Part shown: positions 44,333 to 52,641 of the stretch, piece by piece
Layout: the number at the start of each line of letters is the position of its first letter
How positions within the stretch are numbered: position 1 is the first letter of the stretch
Assembly: GCF_000526215.1 (NCBI RefSeq)
Contig: NZ_JAFQ01000004.1
Coordinates: 6,138,001-6,202,000, forward strand
DNA length: 64,000 nucleotides
From: Nocardia sp. BMG51109
Lineage (GTDB): Bacteria; Actinomycetota; Actinomycetes; Mycobacteriales; Mycobacteriaceae
Direction: 5' to 3'
Translations under genes and position numbers: made by a program
The notes under the pieces: generated by a model
Databases searched by the model: none
What the model was told of the DNA's origin: nothing
What the model saw: the letters and a program-made list of their open reading frames with translations, nothing else

Positions 44333-45568
44333 GTGTCCGCCGTGTCAGCCCCGACCATCTCGCACGACTTCGACTTCACCGACCCCGACCTGCTCTCCAC
44401 CCGCCTGCCCATCGAGGAGTGGGCGGAGCTGCGCCGCACCGCGCCGGTCTGGTGGGTCGACCAGCCCGACGGAGTCAGTGGCTTCGACGACGGGGGGTAC
44501 TGGGTCGTCAGCAAGCTCGACCACATCAAGGAGATCTCGAAGAGCGGCGAGATCTACTCCACCAACGCCAACACCGCGGTCATCCGGTTCAACGGCGAGA
44601 TCACCCGCGACGAGATCGACATCCAGCGCGCGATGCTGGTGAACACCGATCCGCCGGCGCACGACAAGCTGCGCCGCATCATTTCCCGCGGCTTCACCCC
44701 GCGCGCGGTGAACAGCCTGCGCGACGCGCTGCGCGAGCGCGCCGAGCGAATCGTGCACGAGGCCAAGAAGACCGGCGGCGGCGACTTCGTCGAGCAGGTG
44801 GCCTGTGAGCTGCCGCTGCAGGCCATCGCCGAACTCATCGGCGTGCCCCAGGCCGACCGCGGCAAGCTGTTCGAGTGGTCCAACCAGATGATGGGCTACG
44901 ACGACCCGCAGTACAAGGACAGCTACCGGATGGCCAACGCCGAGGTCATGGGCTACGCCTGGAATCTGGCCGAGGAGCGCCGCAAGTCGCCCGCCGACGA
45001 CATCGTCACCCAGCTGCTCAGCGCCGACATCGACGGCGAGGCCCTCGGTTCCGAGGAATTCGCCTGGCTCGTCATCCTGCTGGCCGTGGCCGGCAACGAG
45101 ACCACCCGCAACGCCACCACGCACGGCATGAAGGCGTTCGTCGACTTCCCCGAGCAGTGGGAGCTGTACAAGGCCGAACGGCCGGGCACCGCACCGGACG
45201 AGATCGTCCGCTGGGCGACGCCGGTCATCGCCTTCCAGCGAACGGCCCTGCAGGACACCGAGATCGGCGGCCAGCCGATCAAGAAGGGTCAGCGGGTCGG
45301 CCTGTTCTACGCCTCGGCGAACTACGACGAGGACCGGTTCGACAACCCCTTCGAGTTCAACGTGCAGCGAAACCCCAACCCGCACGTCGGATTCGGCGGT
45401 ACCGGCATCCACTACTGTGTCGGCGCCAACCTGGCGCGGCTACAGCTGGACCTGATCTTCAACGCCATCGCCGACGTGATGCCGAACTTGCGTGAGATTT
45501 CCGCGCCGGTGCGGCTACGCTCGGGCTGGTTGAACGGAATCAAGAGCTGGCAGGTCGCATACGAATGA
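44333..45568 (+). CDS. cyp125: Cytochrome P450 of the CYP125 type (steroid C26-monooxygenase)
   Basis: The heme-binding loop is GFGGTGIHYCVGANLAR, with the Cys thiolate at about residue 362. The I-helix reads VAGNETTRNATTHG, and the ExxR motif is in PDEIVRWATPV. Many stretches follow M. tuberculosis CYP125A1 almost word for word, for instance IISRGFTPRAV, ADDIVTQL and the C-terminal RLRSGWLNGIK. The predicted role is oxidation of the cholesterol side chain at C26/C27. The GTG start has AAAGGAGG four bases upstream. The 411 aa length is slightly shorter than CYP125A1 because the N-terminal leader is shorter. Its TGA overlaps an ATG that opens a run of micro-ORFs. Confidence 0.92.
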   Translation: MSAVSAPTISHDFDFTDPDLLSTRLPIEEWAELRRTAPVWWVDQPDGVSGFDDGGYWVVSKLDHIKEISKSGEIYSTNANTAVIRFNGEITRDEIDIQRAMLVNTDPPAHDKLRRIISRGFTPRAVNSLRDALRERAERIVHEAKKTGGGDFVEQVACELPLQAIAELIGVPQADRGKLFEWSNQMMGYDDPQYKDSYRMANAEVMGYAWNLAEERRKSPADDIVTQLLSADIDGEALGSEEFAWLVILLAVAGNETTRNATTHGMKAFVDFPEQWELYKAERPGTAPDEIVRWATPVIAFQRTALQDTEIGGQPIKKGQRVGLFYASANYDEDRFDNPFEFNVQRNPNPHVGFGGTGIHYCVGANLARLQLDLIFNAIADVMPNLREISAPVRLRSGWLNGIKSWQVAYE

Positions 45569-45654
45569 GGCACGGCATGAGCGGTCAGGGCCGGAGACGG
45601 CAGCGGAGCGTCACCACGGAGGCCCCCGCTCATGCCAAGATGGGCACGGCATGA
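45565..45654 (+). CDS. Micro-ORF 1 of an ATGA-linked repeat array
   Basis: This 29-codon frame starts at the ATG that overlaps the CYP125 stop (ATGA) and ends in a TGA that overlaps the next ATG. The peptide is basic in its middle (QGRRRQRSVTTEAP). It lies in the first 74-bp repeat unit. Translation is possible by coupling but is not shown. Confidence 0.4.
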   Translation: MRHGMSGQGRRRQRSVTTEAPAHAKMGTA

Positions 45655-45873
45655 GCGGTCAGGGCCGGAGACGGCAGCGGAGCGTCACCACGGAGGCCCC
45701 CGCTCATGCCAAGATGGGCAGGGCATGAGCGGTCGGGGCCGAGGGGCGGGAGTGGAGCGTCACCGCGGAGGCTCTCGCTCATGCCACGACGAACAGGGCA
45801 TGAGCGGTCGGGGCCGCAGGCGGTGGCGGAGCGTCACCGCGGAGGCCCCCGCTCGTGCCACGACGGATACGGT
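45574..45873 (+). repeat. MIRU-like array: four 74/74/75/74-bp units plus a partial fifth
   Basis: Units begin at GGCATGAGCGG at 45574, 45648, 45722 and 45797; a fifth partial start, GGTATGAGCGG, is at 45871. Units 1 and 2 are almost identical, units 3 and 4 are diverged. Within each unit GGCATGAGCGG pairs with CCGCTCATGCC about 42 bases later, giving an eleven-pair stem in units 1 and 2. Each unit carries GGAGG nine bases before an ATG (GTG in unit 4). The start ATGA at each junction joins a TGA stop to an ATG start. ATGA-joined tandem units of this size are the hallmark of mycobacterial MIRUs. Confidence 0.9.
45651..45728 (+). CDS. Micro-ORF 2 of the ATGA-linked repeat array
   Basis: This 25-codon frame occupies the second repeat unit, starts four bases before the previous stop ends and ends in another ATGA overlap. 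The peptide differs from micro-ORF 1's core at one position (GRA against GTA at the end). Confidence 0.4.
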   Translation: MSGQGRRRQRSVTTEAPAHAKMGRA

Positions 45874-45877
45874 ATGA
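45725..45877 (+). CDS. Micro-ORF 3 spanning repeat units three and four
   Basis: Unit three is 75 bp, one base longer, so the frame runs on into unit four and gives a 50-residue Gly/Arg-rich peptide (MSGRGRGAGVERHRGGSRSC at the start). It ends in a TGA overlapping an ATG that is in frame with the TetR gene. Confidence 0.4.
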   Translation: MSGRGRGAGVERHRGGSRSCHDEQGMSGRGRRRWRSVTAEAPARATTDTV

Positions 45878-45945
45878 GCGGAGGCAGGGAGGCGATGGCC
45901 CGCGACGCCGTGCCGGGTTCCGCTCGTGCGAATAAGGGGCACAAC

Positions 45946-46671
45946 ATGAGTCAGCCCGCACGCCGGGGCCGGATGCCCGCGGTGACCGACGCGGACATCC
46001 GGCGGGTGGCGAGGGCGCTGCTGGTGGATCAGGGCCCGGAGGCGGTGACGCTCCGGGCCATCGCCCGCGAGCTGGGCATCACCGCCCCGGCGCTGTACCG
46101 CTACTACGGTTCGCACGAGGAGCTGGTGGCGGCGCTGCGGCGGGATATCTGCGCCGATCTCGCCGCCGAACTGGCCACCCAGGTGGCGGAGCTGCCCGAC
46201 GACGGCGTGGTCCAGTTGTTCGCCATCTGCAAGGGATTCCGGCACTGGGCGCTGGCGCACGCGCGCGAGTTCACGCTGGTGTTCGCCTCGCCGACCGGCG
46301 AAACCGGCAGTGCCATGCGGCAATTCGACGAGCCGTTCGGCCGGATCTTTCTGCAGGCGGCCGGGCGGTTGCTCACCACCTACGACATCGCGACCCCGTC
46401 GGCCGAGGCGATTCCCGGTGCGCTGCGCGATGATCTGGTCGGCTTCCAGAGCGAGTTGCTCGCGGTGCTCGCCGAATCCGGGCAGAAGTTCCCCGCCGAG
46501 AAGCTGGATCTCGGCGTGACGTATCTCATGATCACCTTCTGGGCCCGGCTGTACGGTCACGTGACGCTCGAGGTGTTCGGCAATTACCCCATCCCCGTGC
46601 GGGATTCGGATGCGCTGTTCGACGCGACACTGGCCGACCTGGCTCGCACGATCGGCCTCGAAGGAGACTGA
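45946..46671 (+). CDS. TetR/AcrR-family transcriptional regulator
   Basis: The DNA-binding domain shows DIRRVARALLVDQGPEAVTL, then RAIARELGITAPALYRYYGS as helix-turn-helix. The C-terminal domain is of the TetR_C_33-like type and ends VRDSDALFDATLADLARTIG. ATG 45946 has AAGGGG seven bases upstream and gives 241 aa. An ATG at 45874 is in frame and overlaps the micro-ORF stop; it would add 24 residues of repeat-derived sequence. The frame stays open back through the repeat array. It may regulate the CYP125 unit or the exporter behind it; there is no dyad evidence for either. Confidence 0.8.
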   Translation: MSQPARRGRMPAVTDADIRRVARALLVDQGPEAVTLRAIARELGITAPALYRYYGSHEELVAALRRDICADLAAELATQVAELPDDGVVQLFAICKGFRHWALAHAREFTLVFASPTGETGSAMRQFDEPFGRIFLQAAGRLLTTYDIATPSAEAIPGALRDDLVGFQSELLAVLAESGQKFPAEKLDLGVTYLMITFWARLYGHVTLEVFGNYPIPVRDSDALFDATLADLARTIGLEGD

Positions 46672-46800
46672 GCCGGCCTGCGGCTTCCAAGGAGACCGAG
46701 TCGGTCTGTGGTTTCGGAGGGGCTGGGTCGGTCTGTGGTCTCGGAGGGACCGAATCGGCCTGCGGCCTCGGACGGAGACTGAGCCGGCCCGCGGTACCGG
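46663..46800. repeat. Imperfect about 28-bp tandem repeats after the TetR gene
   Basis: Five diverged copies of a 25-30-bp unit, roughly GGAGACCGAGTCGGTCTGTGG and a TTCC/CTCG end, fill most of the gap between the convergent TetR and ThrE-family genes. The first copy includes the TetR stop codon. Spacing varies by a few bases, so copies have accumulated small indels. Confidence 0.75.
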
Positions 46801-46838
46801 TGCTCACCGAGCCGATGGCGCGGGCCGGGATCGAATCC

Positions 46839-48368
46839 CTACTGTCCGGGGCCGATCGACGGCCGCCGAATTCCCTGGAACCGCCGCAGGATTCGCGGCT
46901 GGCGTAGGAACCGGGCGCACCATTCGCCGAGCGTGACGCCGGCGGCCAGGGCGCAGCTGATGCCGACGGCCGACAGCAGCTGGTTCAGGCCGAGCAGCTG
47001 CTGGTTGTTGAGCAACGCCGACAGTCCTCGGTACACACCCAGACCGGGGAGCAGGGGCGTGATGCCGGCGACCGCGACGACCAGCGGCGGGGTGAGCGCG
47101 CGGCGTGCCATCAGACCACCCGCCAGGCCGACGACGGTCGCGGCCACCGCCGAGGACAGCACCGGCCCGAAGCCGGCGTACTGCGCGAACAGGTAGCAGA
47201 CCGTGGCCGCGGCACCGCTGATCGCCGCGGCGGCCAGGGCCCGCTTCTCCGCGTAGCAGGCCAGCGCGAAGGCCAGCGAGGCGATCGCACCGGCGGCGAT
47301 CTTGAGCGCGAGACTGTCGATGTCGAGTGCGGCCGAATAGATGTCGATGTACGGCGACTCGGCGTTCAGCATCGTGGCCGCACGCAACGCGAGCACCACG
47401 CCGGCGATGATGCCGCCGGTCATGACCATCAGTTCGAGCAGTCGCGCGGCCCCGGTGATCGGCGCGCCGGTGATCGCGTCCTCGACCGCGCCCACCAGGC
47501 TGAGACCACTGAGCAGCACGGTGATTCCGGCCGCGACGATCAGCGACGCATTGGCCTCGATGTGGCTGCCGAAGGTGGCGAGCAGGATCGCGGGCGCGGT
47601 GGCGATCGCGCCGCCGACCAGATGCTGGAAGAAGAACAGCAGCCCGCGGCGGTTGAGCGAGCGGTTGACCCGGTCGATCGAGGCCGTGGTGAGGAAACTC
47701 ACCGCGGCGACCAGTGCGCCACCGCCGAGTAACAGCGAGATGGCGGCGGCCATCAGCGACCACCCGAACGTGGCCACCCAGCGGTTGTAGGGGTGCGGCG
47801 CCTTGGTGATGGCATCGAGCGCGGCATGCGCCTCGTCCGGCGGGACCAGCTCGCGGCGGATGCGGCGGGTGAGCCGGTCGACGGCGGCCAGCCGGGTGAA
47901 GTCCAGCGAGCGGTAGTTGACCACCCGCATGGTGGTCGCCGGCGGCAGCGTCGGCCCGCGGTCGGCCGAGATACGGATCGCGTTGTAGGTGACGTCGATA
48001 TCGCACTGCGACAAACCGTATGTGGCGGCGATGAATTCGACCTGCGTCTTGGTGTCGGTGACCGCGGTGCCGGAGGCCAGCACCACCTCGCCCACGCGTT
48101 CGGCGAGTTCCAGCACCTCGGTGACCCGGGCGTCGTCGGTCAGATCGATCGGCTGCAGCGGCGTCGGCGCCTCGACCACCGTGTCGACGGTGGCGCGCCG
48201 GTCGGCGACGATCAGGTCGACGATCTTGGTCACGACGCGCCGCACGCGCGACTCCTTCGCAGGAGCCGGTGCGTAACGGATCACCACCGTCTCCACGTCA
48301 TCGCTCACATCTTGCAAGGTAGATGCTGGTTGCGATTCCGTCAGCCGTGAGGTGCGGGCGGTGGTCAT
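46839..48368 (-). CDS. ThrE-family threonine/serine exporter
   Basis: The protein, 509 aa, has the two ThrE domains. The N-terminal cytoplasmic domain (about residues 85-250) has the conserved LELAERVGEVVLASGTAVTD region. The C-terminal membrane part has about ten helices, with GALVAAVSFLTTAS and AVAGITPLLPGLGVYRGLSA. Such proteins export small amino acids or possibly peptides in corynebacterial relatives. The start ATG was chosen at MTTARTSR; an earlier GTG two codons up and a distal start 25 codons up are open. It is divergent from the acyl-CoA oxidase-like gene. Confidence 0.85.
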   Translation of the reverse strand: MTTARTSRLTESQPASTLQDVSDDVETVVIRYAPAPAKESRVRRVVTKIVDLIVADRRATVDTVVEAPTPLQPIDLTDDARVTEVLELAERVGEVVLASGTAVTDTKTQVEFIAATYGLSQCDIDVTYNAIRISADRGPTLPPATTMRVVNYRSLDFTRLAAVDRLTRRIRRELVPPDEAHAALDAITKAPHPYNRWVATFGWSLMAAAISLLLGGGALVAAVSFLTTASIDRVNRSLNRRGLLFFFQHLVGGAIATAPAILLATFGSHIEANASLIVAAGITVLLSGLSLVGAVEDAITGAPITGAARLLELMVMTGGIIAGVVLALRAATMLNAESPYIDIYSAALDIDSLALKIAAGAIASLAFALACYAEKRALAAAAISGAAATVCYLFAQYAGFGPVLSSAVAATVVGLAGGLMARRALTPPLVVAVAGITPLLPGLGVYRGLSALLNNQQLLGLNQLLSAVGISCALAAGVTLGEWCARFLRQPRILRRFQGIRRPSIGPGQ

Positions 48369-48587
48369 GGTCACAGTGTCGGATTGGTCTCGGGGATGTG
48401 TAGAGCCCAGGTGGGGCCGGTTGAGAAGGGGTTCGGATCGCACACCGGGCCATCGGTCATGGTGGATTCGGTATTACATACCCTTGCCGATATCGATGTG
48501 ACGGGCTATGCAACGGCCCGGCGACACCGCCCGGTGTCCTCGGTTACGGATCGGCAACTCGGCGGCTTCGGGCGCTATCGTCGTGGC

Positions 48588-50516
48588 ATGGCCACCGAGA
48601 ACTCGACCGCGGACCACCTGCGAGCGGCCCTGGACGGCCCCTGGCGAGACGTCCGCGAGCAGGCGCGCCGGCAACTCTGCGACGACCGGCTGTTCGGCGA
48701 CCCGCACTTGGACTACCGGGCCGCCCGCGCGCGGACCCTCGAGCAGATGCGCCTGGTCGCCGAATTGGGTTATGCCGAAAAGGGTTTCCGGCTGGAGAAC
48801 GGCGGCACCGGCGATCCCGGCGGCGCGGTGACCGGCCTGGAGATGCTCGCCTACGCCGATCTGTCGCTGTGGGTGAAGTCCGGCGTGCAGTGGGGCCTGT
48901 TCGGCGGCGCGGTGGAGAACCTCGGCACCGAACGCCACAGCGACGTCGTCAAGCGCCTGCTGCCGCTGGACCTGCTGGGCTGCTTCGCGATGACCGAGTC
49001 CGGGCACGGCAGCGATGTGGCGAACCTGGAGACCACCGCCACCTACGATCCGGCGACGCGCGAATTCGTCGTGCACAGCCCCACCGCCTCCGCGCGCAAG
49101 GACTACATCGGCGGCGCCGCCGAACACGCCCGGATGGCCGCGGTATTCGCGCAGCTGATCACGCAGGGCGAGAACCAGGGCGTGCACTGCTTCCTGGTGC
49201 CGATCCGCGACGAGCAGGGCCGCGATCTGCCCGGCGTGACCACCTCCGACTGCGGTCTCAAGGGCGGTCTGCCCGGCGTCGACAACGGGCGGATCCTGTT
49301 CGACCGGGTGCGGATCCCGCGGGAGAACCTGCTCAACCGCTACGCCGACGTGGAGCCGGACGGGACGTACTCCTCCAGCATCGATACGCCGGGCCGCCGC
49401 TTCTTCACCACGCTCGGCACGCTGGTGCGCGGGCGGATCAGCGTCGGCGGGGCGGCCGCCGCCGGCGCGCGGGTGGCACTGAGCATCGCGCTGCGCTACG
49501 CCGAGCGGCGCCGCCAGTTCGCCGACCCGGACAGCGGCGAGGAGACCCTGCTGCTGGACTACCGCAGCCATCAGCGCCGGCTGCTGCCGCACGTCGCCCG
49601 GGCGTTCGCGCTGTCGTTCGCGCAGAACGACCTGGTGCGGCGGATGCACACGGTGCAGACCGGACAGGACCTCGATCCGGGCGCGCAGCGGGCGCTGGAG
49701 AAGCGGGCGGCCGGACTCAAGGCCGCGCAGACCCGGCACGCCACCCGGGCCATCCAGGAGTGCCGCGAATGTTGCGGCGGCGCGGGCTATCTCACCGAGA
49801 ACCGGCTGGTGACCCTGAAGGCCGACACCGACGTGTTCACCACCTTCGAGGGCGACAACGTGGTGCTCACCCAGCTGGTCGCCAAGGAGTTGCTCACCGC
49901 CTACTCCGACGAGGTGCGCGATCTGGACGCGCTGGGCTGGGTGCGCTTCGCCGCGACGATGGGCCGCGACGTGGTGCGCCAGGGCACCGGCGTGCGCCAG
50001 CTCATCCAGCGCCTGCGCGACCGCTCCGACGAGGGCGTGGACGACGGCGACCTGGCCCGCCGCTCGGTGCAGCTGCAACTGTTCGCCGACCGCGAGGACT
50101 ATCTCGTGCGGACCGCCGCGCACCGGCTGCGCGCCCGCGCCGGCGAGACCGGTCCGTTCGAGGCGTTCAACAACGCCCAGGACCACATCCTGACGGCCGG
50201 CGAGGCGCATATCGACCGCCTGGTCCTCGAGGCGTTCATCGAGGGCATCGCCGAGATCGACGACCCGGACGCGCGCGAACTCGCCGACACCGTCTGCGAC
50301 CTGTTCGTCTTCTCCTCGATCGAGCAGCACCAGGCGTGGTACATCATGCACCGCTTCATGTCCGTCGAGCGCGCCAAGGCCGTCCGCCGCGGCGTCAACG
50401 AACTGGTCGACCGCCTCCGCCCGCACGCCACCACCCTGGTCGACGCCCTCGGCGTCCCGCGGGACATGCTGCACGCGGCCATGCTCGACGACGCGAGCGT
50501 CCACCAGGGCGAGTAG
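48588..50516 (+). CDS. Acyl-CoA dehydrogenase/oxidase-family flavoprotein
   Basis: The length of 642 aa and the four-part layout match acyl-CoA oxidases. The flavin motif LLGCFAMTESGHGSDVANLE is at about residue 130. KDYIGGAAEHARMAAVFAQL is next, and the catalytic Glu lies in VFTTFEGDNVVLTQ at about 420. A C-terminal helical domain of about 180 residues follows. The family oxidises acyl-CoA at C2-C3, with O2 or an electron carrier as acceptor. The ATG is preceded by TATCGT eight bases earlier, which could be a -10 element of a leaderless message. Its nearness to steroid genes makes a side-chain beta-oxidation role conceivable. Confidence 0.85.
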   Translation: MATENSTADHLRAALDGPWRDVREQARRQLCDDRLFGDPHLDYRAARARTLEQMRLVAELGYAEKGFRLENGGTGDPGGAVTGLEMLAYADLSLWVKSGVQWGLFGGAVENLGTERHSDVVKRLLPLDLLGCFAMTESGHGSDVANLETTATYDPATREFVVHSPTASARKDYIGGAAEHARMAAVFAQLITQGENQGVHCFLVPIRDEQGRDLPGVTTSDCGLKGGLPGVDNGRILFDRVRIPRENLLNRYADVEPDGTYSSSIDTPGRRFFTTLGTLVRGRISVGGAAAAGARVALSIALRYAERRRQFADPDSGEETLLLDYRSHQRRLLPHVARAFALSFAQNDLVRRMHTVQTGQDLDPGAQRALEKRAAGLKAAQTRHATRAIQECRECCGGAGYLTENRLVTLKADTDVFTTFEGDNVVLTQLVAKELLTAYSDEVRDLDALGWVRFAATMGRDVVRQGTGVRQLIQRLRDRSDEGVDDGDLARRSVQLQLFADREDYLVRTAAHRLRARAGETGPFEAFNNAQDHILTAGEAHIDRLVLEAFIEGIAEIDDPDARELADTVCDLFVFSSIEQHQAWYIMHRFMSVERAKAVRRGVNELVDRLRPHATTLVDALGVPRDMLHAAMLDDASVHQGE

Positions 50517-50901
50517 ACCCGCACGCGCCCAACCGAACTCGTCCACCACCGCAACTGTGCATCGACTGCCGAACAGCGGGTGCACGCCCGCTCAGGACGA
50601 TGCCTTCCTCGTCGGCGGCTGCGCCGGTGACGTGGCGGGGATCGCTGCCCGGCCGGCCTGTACGCCACGCGACACAACTGGTCGGCGGCGACACCGCGTT
50701 CGCGCCGCGGGACCGACTCGCAGGTACGGGCGCGGCTGCCTGGTTGCGTGAGCCGGGCGCTACCGACTGGTGGCTCACCGCAGTCGCGGAGATCTCGGAA
50801 CTCGTGGGACGCACTGTCTTGTGCGGCGCATCGTGGTGCACACCATGACGGCTTGTTACCGCACGGCTGAGGTGGCGGGAGCGGCTGGTTATCGTCGTGC
50901 G
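50517..50901. other. 385-bp gap with a possible gene remnant
   Basis: No supported gene. From about 50609 one forward frame reads like real protein near its end (AAWLREPGATDWWLTAVAEI and then LVGRTVLCGASW) and stops at 50848. It lacks a credible start and upstream domain, so it may be the tail of a decayed gene. Confidence 0.3.
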
Positions 50902-51531
50902 GTGGATCGATCGCTCGTTGTCTCACCGCGGCAGGCCGCGCTTCCGGCGGCCGTGGCGCTCGGTGTGCTGGTGACCGTGCTGCTGCCGCTGACATTTCCG
51001 GGTGGGGGTGGGCCGACGGGGTTCGATCGTGTTGTGGGGGAGTGGGTGGGTGAGGTGCTGGGTGCGCATCCCGGTGTCTTCGAGGTGCTGGTGATTCCCA
51101 GCAACGCCGCCGTGCTGCTGCCGCTGCTCGCGATCGGGGCGGTCCGGTACGCCGTGCGGCGGGAGTGGTGGAGCACCGGTTTTCTCGTCGTGGCGCCGGA
51201 GCTGGCGGTCGCGGTCAACACCTGGGTGCTGAAACCGTTGTGGGGCAGGCACCTGGACGACTATCTGGCCTACCCGAGCGGGCACGCCGTGCACTTCGTC
51301 GCCCTCGCAACGGCTTTCGTGCTGGTCTGTCCGGACCGGCGGGTGCGGGTCGCGGCGGGTGCGGTCGCCGCGGTGCTGTTGACCGGGGTGGCGATCGGCA
51401 TGGTGGGGCTGGGCTACCACCATGCGACCGACGTCGTCGGCGGGACGGCGGCGGCGATCGCCCTGGTGACGGCGATGTATCCCGTGCCGGGCCGGTTCGG
51501 CCGGGTGCTACTCAGCCGGGCGAGTAAGTGA
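50902..51531 (+). CDS. PAP2-family membrane phosphatase
   Basis: Motif 1 is KPLWGRHLDDYLAYPSGHAVHF, which merges the K-x6-R-P-like segment with the PSGH motif. Motif 3 is GYHHATDVVGGTAAAI. Four to five helices surround them, giving 209 aa. It would remove phosphate from a lipid phosphate or pyrophosphate on the outer face of the membrane. The GTG start is preceded by TTATCGTCGT, similar to the possible -10 before the upstream oxidase gene. ATG 50845 is an in-frame alternative. Its 3' end overlaps the convergent NERD gene by 20 bp. Confidence 0.8.
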   Translation: MDRSLVVSPRQAALPAAVALGVLVTVLLPLTFPGGGGPTGFDRVVGEWVGEVLGAHPGVFEVLVIPSNAAVLLPLLAIGAVRYAVRREWWSTGFLVVAPELAVAVNTWVLKPLWGRHLDDYLAYPSGHAVHFVALATAFVLVCPDRRVRVAAGAVAAVLLTGVAIGMVGLGYHHATDVVGGTAAAIALVTAMYPVPGRFGRVLLSRASK

Positions 51532-52402
51532 GAAGCTGGAACACGAACCAAATCACCCACGCGACCGCGATCACCATGCCCATCGCGAGGGCGATGCGCA
51601 GCAGCGCCCGGCCCATGTCGACCCGCTCGGCCTCCTTGGGATACAGCTTCCACGGGCTGTACCAGGGCATCGTTATCGGCAGCGGCCCGGCGTACTCCTG
51701 CTCGGCCTGCGCCTTCTCCTCCAGATAGGTCTCGGCCTGGGCCTGCTGCGGGCCGCCGTACCACAGCGTGATGTCCACCGGCCCGCCGAAGCCCTCGCGC
51801 TCGAGGTCCTGCGGCGCCGGCAGATACGGCAGGATGCCCAGGCCGCGGAAGGTCATCGCGATATCGGTCGTCGTCCACTGCGCGCGGCCCTGCGAGGCCA
51901 GCGTCTTCAGGTAGTCGGCGAAGCGGCGCGGATCGTCGCCGAGCACCACCTCGAAGCTGGGATCGTTCCACAGCTGCCGGATCCGCAGATCCGAACCGTG
52001 CGGCGGCACCACCAGCACCGCCCCGTGCACCACCCGCTGGCCCAGTCCGCGCTCGGACAGCCAGCTCTGCAGCGCGTAGGTGTGCTCGTGCGACTTGTCC
52101 ACCGGCGTGCGGCGGTCGCCGCCCTCCAGCGCCACAGCCTGGTTGCCGACCCGCCAGGGGCCGCTCAGCGGCACCTCCAGTTCGCCGGAGGCCTTCGCCG
52201 CCAGCGCCTCGGCCTCGACCACCACGCAACTGGTCGGTGTCCAGATCACCGCATCGAACTGATGCAGCCGATCGTTGTGGAACAGGCTGCAGTTCACGGT
52301 GGCCACGCCGTGCGGATCACCCGGGTTCTTCCAGGTGCGCAGCCAATCGATCAGCGCCCGCTCGGCCAGGGTGCCGGCGGCATTCTGCACTCGAACGAGC
52401 AT
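51512..52402 (-). CDS. NERD-domain protein with C-terminal membrane helix
   Basis: The N-terminal about 190 residues have the nuclease-related-domain pattern: ERALIDWLRTWKNPGDPHGV, DRLHQFDAVIWTPTSCVVVEAE (a PD-(D/E)XK-like core with Asp and E-x-E) and later HEHTYALQSWL. A helix near the C-terminus (GMVIAVAWVIWFVFQLLTY) would anchor it. The length is 296 aa. GGAGGG lies about ten bases before the ATG. Function is unknown; NERD proteins have been linked to DNA processing or defence in some hosts, but no partner gene supports that here. Confidence 0.7.
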   Translation of the reverse strand: MLVRVQNAAGTLAERALIDWLRTWKNPGDPHGVATVNCSLFHNDRLHQFDAVIWTPTSCVVVEAEALAAKASGELEVPLSGPWRVGNQAVALEGGDRRTPVDKSHEHTYALQSWLSERGLGQRVVHGAVLVVPPHGSDLRIRQLWNDPSFEVVLGDDPRRFADYLKTLASQGRAQWTTTDIAMTFRGLGILPYLPAPQDLEREGFGGPVDITLWYGGPQQAQAETYLEEKAQAEQEYAGPLPITMPWYSPWKLYPKEAERVDMGRALLRIALAMGMVIAVAWVIWFVFQLLTYSPG

Positions 52403-52641
52403 TGGCGACCAGCCCTCCTGCTGTAGCGACTCGGTACCGAAAGCATAAGTGCCCGCGCCGGATCGGGTGGGGACGCGGGCCCGCGTGTAGGCGTTCCGGC
52501 GCCCGGCGCCGGCGAATCGGCCGCGCCCGCAACCCTCGTCCGGGCATGCCTGCCCTCGTCGTTTCGCCGTGTTCTCGACCTTGATCCCACCGGACGGCCC
52601 GGCCGCAAGCACGCCGGCGAAACCCCGCCGGGCGTACCGGA

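Noticed and set aside
45574..45873. CRISPR array
   Set aside because: Units abut directly and differ gradually; there are no unique spacers and no cas genes.
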